A stretch of DNA of 64,000 nt from Azolla caroliniana (taxonomy: Eukaryota > Polypodiophyta). The notes below the pieces were generated by a model. That model ran no database searches. It worked only from the letters and a program-made list of their open reading frames with translations, and was not told the origin of the DNA. How positions within the stretch are numbered: position 1 is the stretch's first letter; the number at the start of each line of letters is the position of its first letter. The stretch spans positions 30,814,001 through 30,878,000 of the forward strand of contig JBHGNT010000001.1 in assembly GCA_043228905.1 (NCBI GenBank). The letters are read 5' to 3'. Made by a program: the position numbers and the translations under genes. Shown here piece by piece: positions 12,010 through 25,519 of this stretch.

Positions 12010-12285
12010 GGATAGTATTTTGATGCATAGTATGAACAATACGTACCATACGTGCATTGGCATTCGGGAATGTTTCGATCATTCGAGTATGATAAAAGCC
12101 CTCGAAGTATGGTAAATACCATAATTTTGTATTCATTATTTATTATAAGGTAACTTTTTAAAAGGTAAGAAATTTAAGGTAAAAAGTATAAAAAAACCAT
12201 AAGAATGTTTTGTTAACATACGCATTCGTAGGGAAAAGAATGCTTGCCTATGCATTCGAGTATATTACGACTATGAAATTGGATG
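12010..12285 (-). repeat. Copy of a dispersed repeat of about 270 bp (inverted orientation)
   Basis: Read on the minus strand, this shares the ordered blocks TTTACCATACTTCGAGG, CATACTCGAATG, ATGCACGTAT and GTTCATACTATGC with 27170-27445. Its first half matches the two tandem copies at 49386-49932. It is the most diverged copy. Confidence 0.6.
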
Positions 12286-13774
12286 TATGAAACTTATGTA
12301 AAAACTTGCCTATTTAATGTGTCACAATGAATATGCATATAATTGTATTTTTATGTGGAAAGAGATTAACCTATACAATTCAGCTATGGGGCACCCAAGA
12401 TAAGAAATCACTGAATGGGACTTTGTGCGAGTTCATCCCCAACAAGCCTTATGATCATGAAGGTCTAATCACAACGATATTTAAGTGAACGTTGAACTAC
12501 CTAAACTATGAACTTGGAGCCATATAAATAACGACGTCTTTTTCTTTTTTTGATAATGAAGGCAAACTATTCTTTTTCTAGGATGGTGTTTTAAGCATTT
12601 GTGAGCTTTCAACTTTCCTATGTTATAGCCCAATTTAACTTGATAAATAGCAACACTTATCATAACATCATTGACATGCGTCTACATCTCAAAGGGCTTA
12701 TTCAAATTCCTAATCAACAACACGAACATTGTGATTTAGAAAATATGTATTCTTGAAACCATTGCTCGAGCTTGTATGTCCATTGAACAAACATATATAT
12801 AGCTTGACATTTGGTTTCTATCCCCAGTAACGGACATTTAATGGGTTCACGCAATACAAGTTACAACAATACAAAATGCTTGACTATGACTTCAACATCC
12901 ATGAGATACCCCCATGATCAAGATTGGTATGCAATTTGGCTATATTAACCATTCACATGTTTTTTTGTGCATTTCAATTGCTATGCACAGAAAAATGCGC
13001 TTTAGACATTTTTTAAATTGTAATAAAGGTGCATGGTGCCCATTCAAAGGAATACCAATGCATAAGTACTTGGAATATGAATGCAGTGTTGTATGTCCTC
13101 TAGATACTCCAATGTCCTTTCTACATATTATGGTATAGAAGTAATATAAGTTGGGTATATGCATGTGCAAACTTGTTAACACTAATGATTGTATTTATAA
13201 TTGTCTCTCTAAAAAGGCAATCTATTGTTCAAGTGACATCATTCAAAAAGTAAAAGTATGGTCTGAATTTCAGGACGAAAAAGATTTGTCAGTGTTTTAT
13301 CAAACATAATTGGACATTTCTTATAAAAATATTTGACCTTTTTCTCGAGATAAGTGCATTTTGTTTACATAATTGTCTAGGCTACATTCCCTTTGAAATA
13401 TTATTTTCATTCTGTTCTTTTTGTTTTTGTACCTGTAGTGAGGATCTTATAGCAACTTAAACCCTGTAAGGTGTTATAAGACTATAGTCACCACATAGAG
13501 GTAACTCCTTGGACAAAGTGCCTATAGAGCTCAATTGGAAGGATTGCTAATTCAATTTTCTTTTCCAATTAAGCACTTGTTGTCGTGTTCCATTGATACC
13601 AACAAGCAATAACTTGTTTCTCATACTCCAATCAAGCAACCAAATATTAACTTATGCAACAAAGGTAAAACTTTGGTTCTCTAGACAAAAACCCACTAAA
13701 AGGATGACAAAATAATCTTAGTTAATAATACCCAAATGGTTTTAGCAATTAAGCATGTAATGAATGTATGCATG
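12286..13774. other. Gene-free spacer
   Basis: I see no gene or intact element here. Parts next to the LTR remnant may be decayed internal retroelement sequence, but nothing specific is recognisable. Confidence 0.35.
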
Positions 13775-14180
13775 CCATCATTCTCGATGTACAAAATCCC
13801 ATTCCACCCGACCACCCCCAAGTTATGATCAAGACATAACCATCCTACCACCGATGTCCCATATCGACAGATATTATTATGACTAATATATTGGAGGAGA
13901 TAACACACTTATAGTGACAAAAGCCTAGCACACACCACTAGTGCCTTAAGACTGCAACCTTCCAACATAATGTGTTTCATGAAGGTAGCTTGGCCTCATT
14001 TTATACCTCTTCCAAGGCTCCTTAAAGAGACTTCATTCATTGGTTGTCAATATCATGATAGTGCATGCACCTATCATTCCTTCTATCCGATCACATTAGT
14101 CCCTTTCTAACACTAGCAAACATACCCTTCACGTATGTAAATATTTGTGACCTACCCTCACCGCGTCATGTGTGCATGAT
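13775..14180 (-). mobile_element. Decayed solo LTR related to the 50-57 kb chromovirus, opposite orientation
   Basis: On the minus strand this follows the 473-bp LTR of the intact element nearly end to end: GTGAGGGTAGGTCACTAA near the start, then TGCATGCACTATCATGA, ACCAATGAAT, TATGGGACATCGGTGGTAG and CGGGTGGAATGGG, all in order, with many substitutions and small gaps. No recognisable gag-pol lies beside it, so it is either a solo LTR or one end of an eroded element. Confidence 0.8.
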
Positions 14181-16960
14181 CCCTCGATTAGCCTACCAAG
14201 AGGATGGTGACTCCTCAAGACTAAAAAAAACATTGGAAGTGCAACACTCCAATATATGAGTCATGTTGGCCAATGCATTATTCACTTTTTATATCATTGA
14301 GTTTTCTTCATCTTTCTTTCTTGTAAGATCAACGTTGCTTGCTTTCTTCAAACCTTCCGTTAATTAATCCTCTTTGTATTATCGTGGATAACAATTAATG
14401 AGTGAATTGTAGTAAAGTTGTACGAGTGCTTTCTTCTCTCTTAACTTGCTTAAGGGTCTTGAATAAGTTCTAAGGTTGCTGAGTGAGCTTCATAACCAAG
14501 TTAGACATGGACAATTTGTGAAGTGGATATAGCTTAAGTATGAATACAATTGTAGGCACCTTAGGAGCAATTACACCCACTCCTACCCACAATGGTCATA
14601 TCCCACATTGAGACCTCAAAAAAGAGATAGAATTACGGTCAACAGAAAGAAGTGTAGTCATTGGACCATGTGGTGTACTATATATTAATATGTGTATATA
14701 CAATGACTCCACTATTTACTTTGCAACGTGTACTTTAGTTTAAAAACCAATTGTTCATGGTGGCAATGACAAATTAGATACAATAGAAATCATTATTGAT
14801 TGTGACCCTTTTAGTTGATTAGCAAAAGAACCAAGCCTAAAACCTCTACTATACAAATTTATCTAAGATTGTATCCAATTTCCAATTCAAACTTTGAAAC
14901 GATGGGTTACTAACACTAATAGGGTAACATAAGTGATGATAAACATTACATTGGTATATTATTTGGCCATGCCATCCAAGATCAATGAGATGTATTTCAA
15001 TGTATCAAATAAGTACAACTCACTAACAATAAAGCATCAATTCATTGCCTCTATCTTTCTCACCTCGAATATTTTTTTTCTATATTTGTACATCAAATAA
15101 GAGACAATCCATTGCACGGGGTTAATATATGTATATTCTTGCGTGTATATTTCTTACATATGAGTGTGAACATAAGTGTTTATTTGCTTGCATGTGTGTC
15201 AGAAGCCTCAAGATGAGGTGAGCACATAGAAGTTGAGGGAAATCACAAGACGTATAAATACATGCACTCATAAACAATATAATTGTTGATGAATAGCAAT
15301 GAATCACCCCACAATAAATTATGTTAATAAGGAAATTAAACTATGCATTCATGTCGTCTAGACCTCGAAAGCAAATATACATTGTTTCATGTAAACTAGT
15401 TTTAGTAATGTGTCTTTATGCTGAGAAAAGAAATGCAGGAACTGGCATTATATCTCCACTAGAGAATATAATTACTAAACAAAGTGTATGGTGTACAATG
15501 CTAAAATATTATGCTTTCTAAGTTGGGTTTAGTGTTCCACCCATTTTAAAAATCATTTATATATTGACATTGATAATTCTATCTAACATTTTCCCAAAAA
15601 TGTGGCTTTATAAATTCATTATTCATAACGTATGGGCCAAAAGTGACAACATTACATTACAAAAGGCGGTGCTAACAAAGTGATTATTTATGAGCATTGC
15701 GCAATTCACATACAAAAATATTGAAATATCGAAAAGCACAATTGTTATATCACGTCACTCAAAATAAGCATTCATATATTTGACTTTTGGGATAAATATA
15801 TTAACAATTAGCTACACCTCCCTAAAAATCCATTTTCCACCACCCAAAGGTTGAAAATAATCTCATTAGCTCATCGAACAAATTGATACCAAATTATGTG
15901 CATTCTAAAATTGAAAATGCACAATGGTCAATGTTTTCAAATATTTGAACACATTATCGTTACATCACAAAACCCAAATCAACAATTCCTTTATGAGATT
16001 GAATAATCATTTGAATAGCACTAGTCCCAAGGCCATGAATAGAAACAAAGCACTAACTTTCAATGACCTAATGCTATAAAGTGTTTGTGATAAAAGAAAA
16101 ACATACTCCAACGCATATGAATAATGCTAATAAACATCCCAAATGGATTTATGGCACATGTTTTCTTTCCTCGTTCTATAATTGATTGTGTCGAGTTGTT
16201 GTTGTTTTCATCATTATGACCATGTGAAAGACACACCTTAGGTAAAGTTAAACCAATTGAAGGCTTTCATAATGGAAAACACTTGGGTATTAAATACCCA
16301 TTCACATCATGGAAAAGCACAACGATATCAAGTAGGACTATCAATAGAAATATGTGATAAGACATTCAACATATGATTCAAGAATGCATATTGGCACCAT
16401 CCCAAAAGTATTAGAATCTCATAGATGGGAGAAGAAGGTTTAACTACCCAAACCATACAACCATCTATCTATCTATCTATACAACAGGCAATTTATTGCT
16501 TTTAGTAGTCAACCAAGTCATTGAACCCTAACACCATGCCAAGTTTTTCTGTCATATTATATGAATGGGTCACCCAATTGTAGTATCACACACCCTTTTT
16601 TCTACATCATGGTGAGTATATCCTCTTGATCTTACTTGTTATATCCCCTTCTCAATTATAGGTCACATGGCATGGGCAGGGATAATTTGCAGATCTCTCG
16701 TGGTCCTCTCCAATGTAACATCTCGAGATCAATTCACATTGCCGCATGAAGACTAGTGGTGGAGCATTGAAGCATCATGTGCCTCATGCATGTGTAGGTA
16801 ATGGGGCATCCACTATTGCTTCTCTTCGTTGTAACGATGTGTGTCCGGGTGTCTTAGGAAAGAGTCCCAATCGTAACATAACATTAACCGGGACAAAGTG
16901 AGGGGTAGTCGAGTAAATATGAAAAATAGCAGCGCTATGTTGGCGAATTGAACGGTTTCC
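14181..16960. other. Gene-free spacer upstream of the CEP78-like gene
   Basis: AT-rich sequence without recognisable exons. A short ATCT repeat lies near 16465-16482. The last 200 bases are presumably the promoter and leader of the gene that starts near 16968, but no clear motif was found. Confidence 0.4.
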
Positions 16961-16967
16961 TTCTTCT

Positions 16968-19900
16968 TTGATGAGGAATGCTTTTGTTTTCTTTTCCTTT
17001 TGTTCTCATTGTGATGGCCATGGCGATGATCGATCGTCGTTCATACTATTTTTCCTTCTTCTCAGTATCCACAGCTGTGCTTCCAATGGCGAAACTTACG
17101 CAGAAAACATCACAGAATATATTCTCACAAAATCTACATCCTACCATACCCTGAAGGCTCATTATCTCTTCCTCCATTTTTTTGCCCCAGGTAAAAGTTC
17201 TTCCGTGAAGCTCGTTTTAATATGATTTAATTGTTTTTTCGTTCATCGTTTCTTCAGTTTTGTTACAAAGATTAATAAAATGCATTTCTGTACGTTAAAT
17301 TTTTTTAAAGAATAAATAGTTTCAAGCAAAACAAAAACCGAAATATAGTACTAATGCACATATAATATACATACCATATGCCATTATTTATTTTCCTAGC
17401 ACAGGAGACTCTGCATATAATAATCAAAGTTCAAATTTTGAATAGTGATCCTCAAATTTGTCAAATTACTCTAATTATCTGTACGAAGTTATAACCACGT
17501 ATACCTTGGGCATTGAAAAATTTAGGCTTCCTTTAAACTCAAAATGGGTTTCAAAATTCTATGCATAATCATATGAGGTTCTAATTATGTGGAAGGAGTA
17601 TAATTTAGTTTAAACCATCTATATTACGTGCATTCAAGGATTATTTAAAATATCCCTTATATCCCATTATTCACATATTGACATAATGTCTGTCCCTTAT
17701 ATTACATAGCGGGACTTGAAAATTGATAAGAAAAAAAAGTTTGTTCCTTCTAACAGTATCTCTCTCTTTTAAAAGGTTAATTTTGCTTTGGGTGATGAAA
17801 CTATTTCGTGTGATTCATTTATATTTCAGGATGAAATGAACCTTTGATGAAATGTGTTTGTACGAAAACTTGATAAAAGTGAGTTTGGTAGACAATTGAA
17901 TTAGTTATGGTTGAGGAAAGGTCTCATGCAGTTGGCCCTAAATTGAGACGGCTCAATAAATGTGATAGTAGCAAAAGAAGAACTTTGGATACTAACCAAA
18001 TTGAGGTATCTATGTTTTCACAACAAATGCATTCTTGATCTTTATTTGTGGTCTATGAAAATTTAAATATCCTTGTTCAATAGTATGTGCACATCAATGT
18101 CATATGGATTATTATATTTTATATTTCATTAGGTCTCCACACATTTTAAGTGTATTTGGATGCATATATGCAGATGCATTGTGTTTCATTTTCCCTCATC
18201 TTGAAACAATTCAAAAACTTTTTGGCGAATATTTTTTAACCATTTGTGTTTTCAGCAGAATTTTAACATTGTTTCTTGCCTATGTATATGATACTGGAAT
18301 AGCCATAATGGTTTAGTGTTCGGCTGTTGTTTTGGTTTTTTTATGAAAGAGCTTTCTCATCGATATCGGTATTAACATGGGCAACTGCACCAACACATTT
18401 TGACTTTTATCTTTGTATATTATTTGCAGTATTGGCTTTGAATGCTTACTCAGGGTGTTTAAACCAATATCAAGTTTTGGACAAGATACATTTGAAGGTG
18501 AGCATGAAAAGGCAATGTGAAGGCCATATCCTATTCAAAGAGAAGACACATGCACGCGATTTTCTTTAGAGATTAAATCCAAGGGTTGTTGAATCTTTGG
18601 GCTATAAGGGGTAAGAAAAACGAGTAGTCATAGTCATGTTTGTCATTGATTGACAGAATATGCTCACATATATGTAGGTAGGTCAAACTGTTGGAAAATG
18701 AGCTTGTTTCTCTGTGAGATTTTCATTTCTTTATTAAAAAACATGGGGGCTATGATTTTTGGTGGAGAAAAACCATCATAATCATGTATCAACAAGGGGC
18801 TTAGGTCTTTTTGAAGGTAGAGATGCCTTTTTGCTTGAGTGATTGCACTGTCTCTCTTCTAGAGGAGTGAAGGAATACTACTTATAAGCATCTTTCTTGG
18901 TGCATTATTAAGGATCACACTAAGGATGAGCAAAAGAAGAAGAGATTAAGGAGAAGAATGGATTTAGTGTGCTTAACCACACTAACCACCCTTGAGCAAA
19001 GGACATGAGACACAGAAAATATCATTGGTGTCCCATACCACCAAATATCACATTATGATATACCATGGTTGTTTAAATAATGGATCTGAAGAAGAGAGCT
19101 TAGCCTCACCAATAGAGTATGGACAACATTTTCACGATGCTGTAATGAAAGGGTAGCTAGTTCCCTTTATATAGCTCAATGCCTAAGGATCCCAGACCAT
19201 GTTTTCCATGTGTCATAGGTCCATATGGGTTGGTTCAAGTCCCTAGGGTAACCATTTTCCTGACCATCCTACCCTTAACAAATTAAAACTAGCTATAAAT
19301 TTGGTTTGTAAGGTTATGCCTATAACATACATGGAGTTCAAGCTATCTCATATTTCTTGTATCTTTGTGGAGTATAGCTGTTGATTTCGTTTTCCTTCAG
19401 AACACCTTTTTGTCACTTTACGATTGAATGGCTTCCTATATTTTTCTTTATCACCTTATAAAACCTTAGATGTGAGCTTTGGATATATCTTTCAGGGTGC
19501 TTTCTTCCTTAATGTAAGTTTCATGGGTTTGGCACATGTTTTTTTTAGTGCTTTTATCCTTGGTTCTTTGGAGAGAGCATAATCAATTAGCTTCTGGCTT
19601 ATCATTCACCATCTAATTAACTTTGCAAATCAGAAGTTTATTCCCTATTTCATATATTTATATGTACACTTCATGTACTGATTTATTTTCAGAAAAATGT
19701 GAATGAAGTGATTGCGTCGGATCTTTTGGGGATTGCCAAAGCACTGAAAAGATCAAGTGTTTCTACCTTACATTTGTTCCAGAAGCATGCAGAGCTACAA
19801 AAGAGGAATGAAGGTTCACTCTCACTAGGGATATATGTAACTGTTTTGTAGTCAAATGATGGATCAACATTAAATTAGTTTCTCCATCTGAGATACTGTA

Positions 19901-22734
19901 GCCTTGAATCTCCTGCAGAAAACAAGAAGCTGGGATTTCTTGGGGACAGGCATTCAGAAACTCTGTATACATTTTCTAAGTAAGCAATAGGCTTCAACAT
20001 GGTTTTGTGAAAAATTGTCAAGTAAGTGAACTTGGTTTAGTGAATTAAAGGTTCTTGACCTTGTTTCTTCTGCAGAAATTTGGCATGGGCTTTATCAAGT
20101 GGGGGATGTCTGCAAGAGTTAGAACTTGGCTTTGCCTTATGGCAGAGAGATCTGAAAATAATTGCAGAATCCATCTGTATGTAAATCTCCTACAACTGAA
20201 TGTATGAGATTCTCTATTGTAAAATGATGGTCTGCCTCCCCCCGCTCAGGATCCCTACTGTTCTGACATTGTTCTACCTGCAAACCAAAATAATTTAGAC
20301 CAATTTTTATTTACTACCTTTAAGATATACATAACCAGAAACGTTGTGAGCCGCTGTTACTTCCCTGATAACATGTTACAGTTTTTGCTACCTAACAAGT
20401 TGCCACCACATAAAATTTCATTTGTACATTGAGGATTTCTCCGGCTAACTCATCTAAGACAACTCTCATTGGTTTTTTCTGAATAGTGAATATGCAATTC
20501 TGTGACTGAGTTATAATATCAGTTCCAAAATGCATGTAATAAAATTTGTATCTTATTCTTTTAACGCCCAATATGTTGAAATTAGGTCAATCACCAACGT
20601 TGAAGCGATTGTCATTCGCAAATAGTGAGCTTGGAGATCACGGCCTCCAAATTCTGGTTAGTTGTTAATGTTAAACAGAACAATTGATTCTGATACTGAT
20701 TACAGCTCCTATATCTTCAATTTAAAATTTGCTATTGATGAAGCTAGATTTGTGAAACTCTTAAACGAACTATTCACTTACTTAATAGGGTAAAAGCTTA
20801 CAAGAATGTGCACAGTTGGAGATTCTTAATCTTTCTGCATGTGGATTAACTGATGCAGTTTCTGCTCTCTTAGGTGTAATCCTCAAGGTGCCGATTCATC
20901 AGTGTTTCCTAAACATTTATTTTTTCATATGCATATGAACCTTATGTAAGGGTCCTTTTTTAAGTGTATTGATGATAGATTGTGATATTGAAGGCACATG
21001 TATGTAGAAGGACTCAAGGAGATTGGCAAGCAAGTCTTAGAAGCTCAAAAGGAGTGAATGCACTGACAATGAGACCAAAGGGTCTGATTGCCCTTGACAT
21101 TTCTTTGAATCGCCTCTCAGACTTCACTGTACAGACCATCTGCACTGTCTTGAGGATTGGCACCCCACTTGAATGTAACAAAATCCTCCTTAATCCTTTA
21201 GTTTTTATATATATTTTTAAAGGATATTGCATTACGATTACATGCTATATATAATTTACAAAAGAGGCAATCTTCCGTGATGTTGAATTTGGATTTAATG
21301 TACAAAAAACAGCTCTGAATCTGAGGGGTAATCAGCTCACTAGAATTAGTGGGAAGCTGTTACTCGATGTAATGGAGGAATGGACAACTTTGAGACTGAT
21401 TGACCTTCGAGATAATACCGATAATAAACTTATGGGTGTCCTTGAGGATCGACAACACTTAACTACCTTTACAAAGAGACACCCTCCCTTTTGGACGGCA
21501 TCGTTTTCGAGGCTGGGAAGAATAACACGTCTGAAAACCTCTTCAAAAAAGATGAGAACACTAAATGGTTCTCTCACTGGCAATGCAGCTATCCGTCCTC
21601 AGTCTTGCCCAAACATCATTCAATCCCATCCCCAACCTAAGAGTAGGTGTGTAAAACCTCCATTGGTACTTCAACAATCTACTTCAAGACATATTGAGTA
21701 TATGAAAGACAACAAGCATATGCAAAGGCCATCAACATCTCCAACAAAGGATAACACATCTTTATCATCATGTCCTTCTGAATTTACAGCTTGGAGGGAT
21801 AATGATTCAAGCACAAAAGAAAACAGGATGCCATTTGACACATCTTGGGTCAACCCTAATGTGGTTGAGGAGTTTGCGCGAAAGCAAGCCAGCTATTTAA
21901 ATGTGAAGAGAGCCCAAGATGAAGAAGATGATGTATTGAAACCAATGGACTTGAGAAGAAACTTTGATTCTGGAAACTATCAAGCTGAAACGTTTAAGAC
22001 AAGACAAGGATCAGAACCGGTATTGAGGAAGGTGAATTGTGATGAACAACAGTTAAGAAGAAATAAATATGATGAAAATTGTAACCTTGATCAGGAGTTT
22101 GAGCAAATGGATGCAAAAAACCATGGGCGTCAGACAGCATCACTTCTGAAGGAAATGACGCGGGCTATCCTTCATCTCCAAAGTATGGCATACAAAATCA
22201 TATCCAGCATGTTGCATGCACATTTCCAATGCTTTGAGCAGCTGTCTTCACTCTATATCATTATGTTTTGAACATCTGTACTATTCATTAGGGTTTTGCT
22301 GTAAACATTCCACTGAAATTAAACATAATTTGCACGTGCCCACACATTTTCTGTATTGTCCTAAAAAAATGCCCACTCCTTTTGCTCTCTCTATGCATTT
22401 AATGTGGTGCTTAAGATGTTTCATTTGGATGTTTTTGTTTGAGATACGAAATAGTGGGGCATTGTTTTGGCAAATACATCGAATTGTGTGATATTTTTAT
22501 GTGTGTTGAATAGCATTTTTAGACGTGCTTCTTATCTGTAAGCATTTCTTAAGAGATGAAGGAACCAAATGCATGCATTTTTTTGGATTGAATAAGGTGA
22601 CAATACCATAGGTTTGTAAAACAGAGACACTGAAGTGTTTTCCTTTTTCAGAACGTCTTGATGAGCTTATTGGCCCCGCTCAGGCAGATTCGTTAGCAGA
22701 ACAAGCGGCATCCCAATTGGAAGTGCTTGGTTAA
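16968..22734 (+). CDS. CEP78: CEP78-like leucine-rich-repeat centrosomal/basal-body protein
   Basis: Ten exons join in one frame to about 625 residues: 16968-17190, 18430-18497, 19693-19813, 19919-19979, 20076-20176, 20586-20656, 20789-20887, 20994-21174, 21313-22182, 22652-22734. Every phase matches. After an N-terminal HYLFL block that parallels the HYEYL block of animal CEP78 come leucine-rich repeats, the RRTQGDWQASLR segment matching the family's conserved RRHEETWAESLR, and two more LRRs. A polar, low-complexity half and a short helical end (RLDELIGPAQ) follow. CEP78 proteins act at mature centrioles and basal bodies; in a plant that means the blepharoplast and sperm flagella (inference). 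The first exon start is uncertain: the chosen ATG opens a hydrophobic stretch unlike the family, and an acceptor-like site at 17063-17064 could mean a missing upstream exon. Confidence 0.85.
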
Positions 22735-24367
22735 GGTTGTAAGGAATTTATAAGAAATCATCCAATACTGAACAATTGTGATTAGAAGGCGAGTCTTGTT
22801 CAAATGTATGTATATGCACAACTGTCACATTTCAATGATGGTTAAAACTTGATGAGAATGTATGGCTCGACAAAGGAGTGCAATGGCAGTATTATAAACA
22901 GGTGAAAGCAGATGCAGCCTGTGATTCAAAAAATAATAAATGAAGAGAAGTAAATTGAATTTCTCTTTTCTAACCTCTTCCTTGTAATGTAAAGAAGACT
23001 AATTCTAACATTCAAATGTGGCACATTCTTGTGTACATGAACCTTAAAAACTAAATGATGTGTCTTTGTAGATAACTTTTTCTTATTGACTTCATGCATA
23101 GCAAATAAATGTAAAAGAAAATTGCGATATGTTTTTGGTCTAACTGATGGTTGTGTATTGGTATTGATGCACATCTTCAAGATGTCCAATGGAATGGCAT
23201 TGTATCTTATTTATTAAAGAATATTGGGATGGGCATTGGGATTTGTGACCTCATACAACATGCATTATTATGTAGTCTTGCATGATGTGGGAATTTGCAC
23301 TTTAGTCTGAGGCTGAAGATGTTACGAAGTAATGATAATGAAAGTGACAATGGATCAATGCACCCATAATAATTTTACATCTTCCTTTCTACTTTCACAC
23401 AACACTGAATACAACAAGATGTCATGTTATTTGGGGAAGGAAAAAAGTATAGGGTATGAGAATTGGCCAATATAGAAGAGCAACAATTTAACATGCCGAT
23501 AGACAACTTTTTCTAATGCCAGTGTTGCAATACAGTAAGGAGATATTCAAGCTAGCAAGATAGTGAGACACAAATGAATTTAGGTTAGTGCACACGATGA
23601 TAGAGAATTAGATGAAGTATCGACTTGAGTTTACGCACATTTTTGTCTTCTTTCGTGATGTTTTGTTTGTCCTTTTGTAGTATCGTTCTCATTTATATTT
23701 GTTTCTATTGAGGGAAAAATCTGAAAATGTCTAGATGTTATGATTACAAAAACAAAAATGTAATGCTTATTTACAAATTATTTGACTAAAGAGATGGACT
23801 TCTTCATACAATCCATTTGCGAGGCCAAATGGTTGTGATGTCACGCACAAAATTCATTTCATTGCTAATAAAAATGATCTCATCAATATGTACTCACATT
23901 CATTTCATTGCTAATAAAAAAGATCTCATCAATATGTACTCACAAAATCCGAACATGTGAAATTTATCCTTGTCAAACTTTGTTGGGTAAATCTACATGC
24001 TAGCTCCATTAATATCATTAATCCAATCATGGAGCATACAAATGATTATTTTAGAAATGAACAAACTTCATATTGGCACCTTGAAAGGCATGTCCTGCAC
24101 TCGGCTTTATGGCAACCCTAAGAATGATCTACATAAAAATAGCCCCCAAAAAGATATCAATTAGCAAGAATTTTGAATGGTTGGTTGAGGGAAAAGCTTG
24201 TTGTGAGCGCATTGCTTGTATTTTGTTCCCCAGTTTGAAGTGACTGTAGATGAACGTGTAGGGATCTTTAAACTCTCATAAACTGTGGCCATGTTTCTAT
24301 CAACTCTTTTTAAACGCATTGAGTTGTTAATGAATAGTAGGAGGAGGAGGAAGACGACGAAGGACCC
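22735..24367. other. Gene-free interval between the CEP78-like and RER1-like genes
   Basis: 3' UTR and spacer. The only structure noted is the 46-bp tandem duplication at 23852-23943. A short GGA/GAC run (about 24340-24365) precedes the RER1-like ATG. Confidence 0.45.
23852..23943. repeat. Tandem duplication of a 46-bp unit
   Basis: Two adjacent copies (23852-23897 and 23898-23943), each starting ATTCATTTCATTGCTAATAA and ending with ATATGTACTCAC, differ at one base in the middle. It is probably a recent local duplication with no evident function. Confidence 0.95.
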
Positions 24368-25519
24368 ATGGAAGCATGCTTTCCGACACATCAAACAGGC
24401 CCAGGTGCTATAGAAGATCAATCCGCCCATCTTCTTCTGCATTGGCAAGCTCAATTCTCTCGATCTTTTCAGTATTATCTTGACAAATCTGCTCCTCACG
24501 CTCTTCTTTACCGTGGATCGTTTCTCTCTTCTTTTCCATAGCTTACTGCCTGCGTGTTTGCTATATCCAAGGTTTCTATATCGTGACTTATGGTCTAGGG
24601 ATCTATCTTCTGAACCTTCTTATCGGTTTTCTTTCTCCTCAAATTGATCCAGAGATCAGCAGCGATGGTCCTCTCCTTCCTTCCAATGTCTCGGATGACT
24701 TCAAGCCTTTCATTCGACGCCTTCCCGAATTTAAGTTCTGGTTAGTTTCATGATCATCATCAATTGTGTATGCTATGGTTAGTCTAATTGTTTTCTAATT
24801 CGTGTTTTACTTCTCATCATAACAATCACCATCGTACATGGCTGCTTTTCTTATGAAGAGAAGTGTATACAGTGAGAATCATTTTGAATGGATGAACTCA
24901 TGAATATTATCTAGCATTCACCAAAATGAATTTTTTTCTTTGCACATTGTTTTTACCGAGGAACTTGGCTTCCTTTGAAATGGAAACATGCTAGAGAAAT
25001 TACTGTTCTTTAAAAAATTAGCTGATTTGCTCTCCAACTTTATCATCCTCTTATGTTTTGTGTTTCTGTAACTCCAGGTATGCATTTACAAAGGCTTTTT
25101 GTGTGGCATTTGGCATGACCTTCTTTTCAAGATTTGACGTTCCTGTCTTTTGGCCGATACTGCTACTCTATTGGATAGTTCTTTTCACTCTCACAATGAA
25201 GCGTCCAGCTACGCCACATGATCAAGTTTAAATATGTACCATTCAGTTTTGGCAAACAGGTAAGAATATTATCCTCAAAAGCATGTGTGTGTGTGTGTGT
25301 GTGTGTGTGTATGATATGGTATATGCATATGTCAATGTGTATGTGAATGAATGAATGAAACTTGTAAGTATGTATGTATGTTTGTATGCATGCATATTTG
25401 AATATGTATATGTATGTGTGTATGGACGCATAGTTGAATCTGTGAAAAATACCAGTAGACCTTTTCTTGTTGCTTAGAATTTTTGCAATTTGTTCAGCGC
25501 CTACACAGGGAAGAAGTGA
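24368..25519 (+). pseudogene. RER1: RER1-like Golgi/ER retrieval receptor gene with frameshifts
   Basis: Three exons with canonical splice sites (24368-24740, 25078-25259, 25498-25519) encode an almost complete RER1 protein, the four-helix Golgi receptor that returns membrane proteins to the [54 protein letters not shown] and KYVPFSFGKQ are all present. The frame is broken. At 24499-24513, 14 bases stand where the family needs 12, before Trp in YRW. At 25205-25217, 13 bases stand for 12, just after TMKR. A third +1 shift is likely at 25498-25501. Read straight through, exon 1 stops soon after the first shift. Introns are kept, so this is not a processed copy. Either the gene is dying, or these are assembly indels. 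Confidence 0.8.
25284..25311. repeat. (TG)n microsatellite in RER1-like intron 2
   Basis: An uninterrupted TG run shortly after the splice donor at 25260, followed by TATG-type repeats up to about 25430. Confidence 0.9.
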
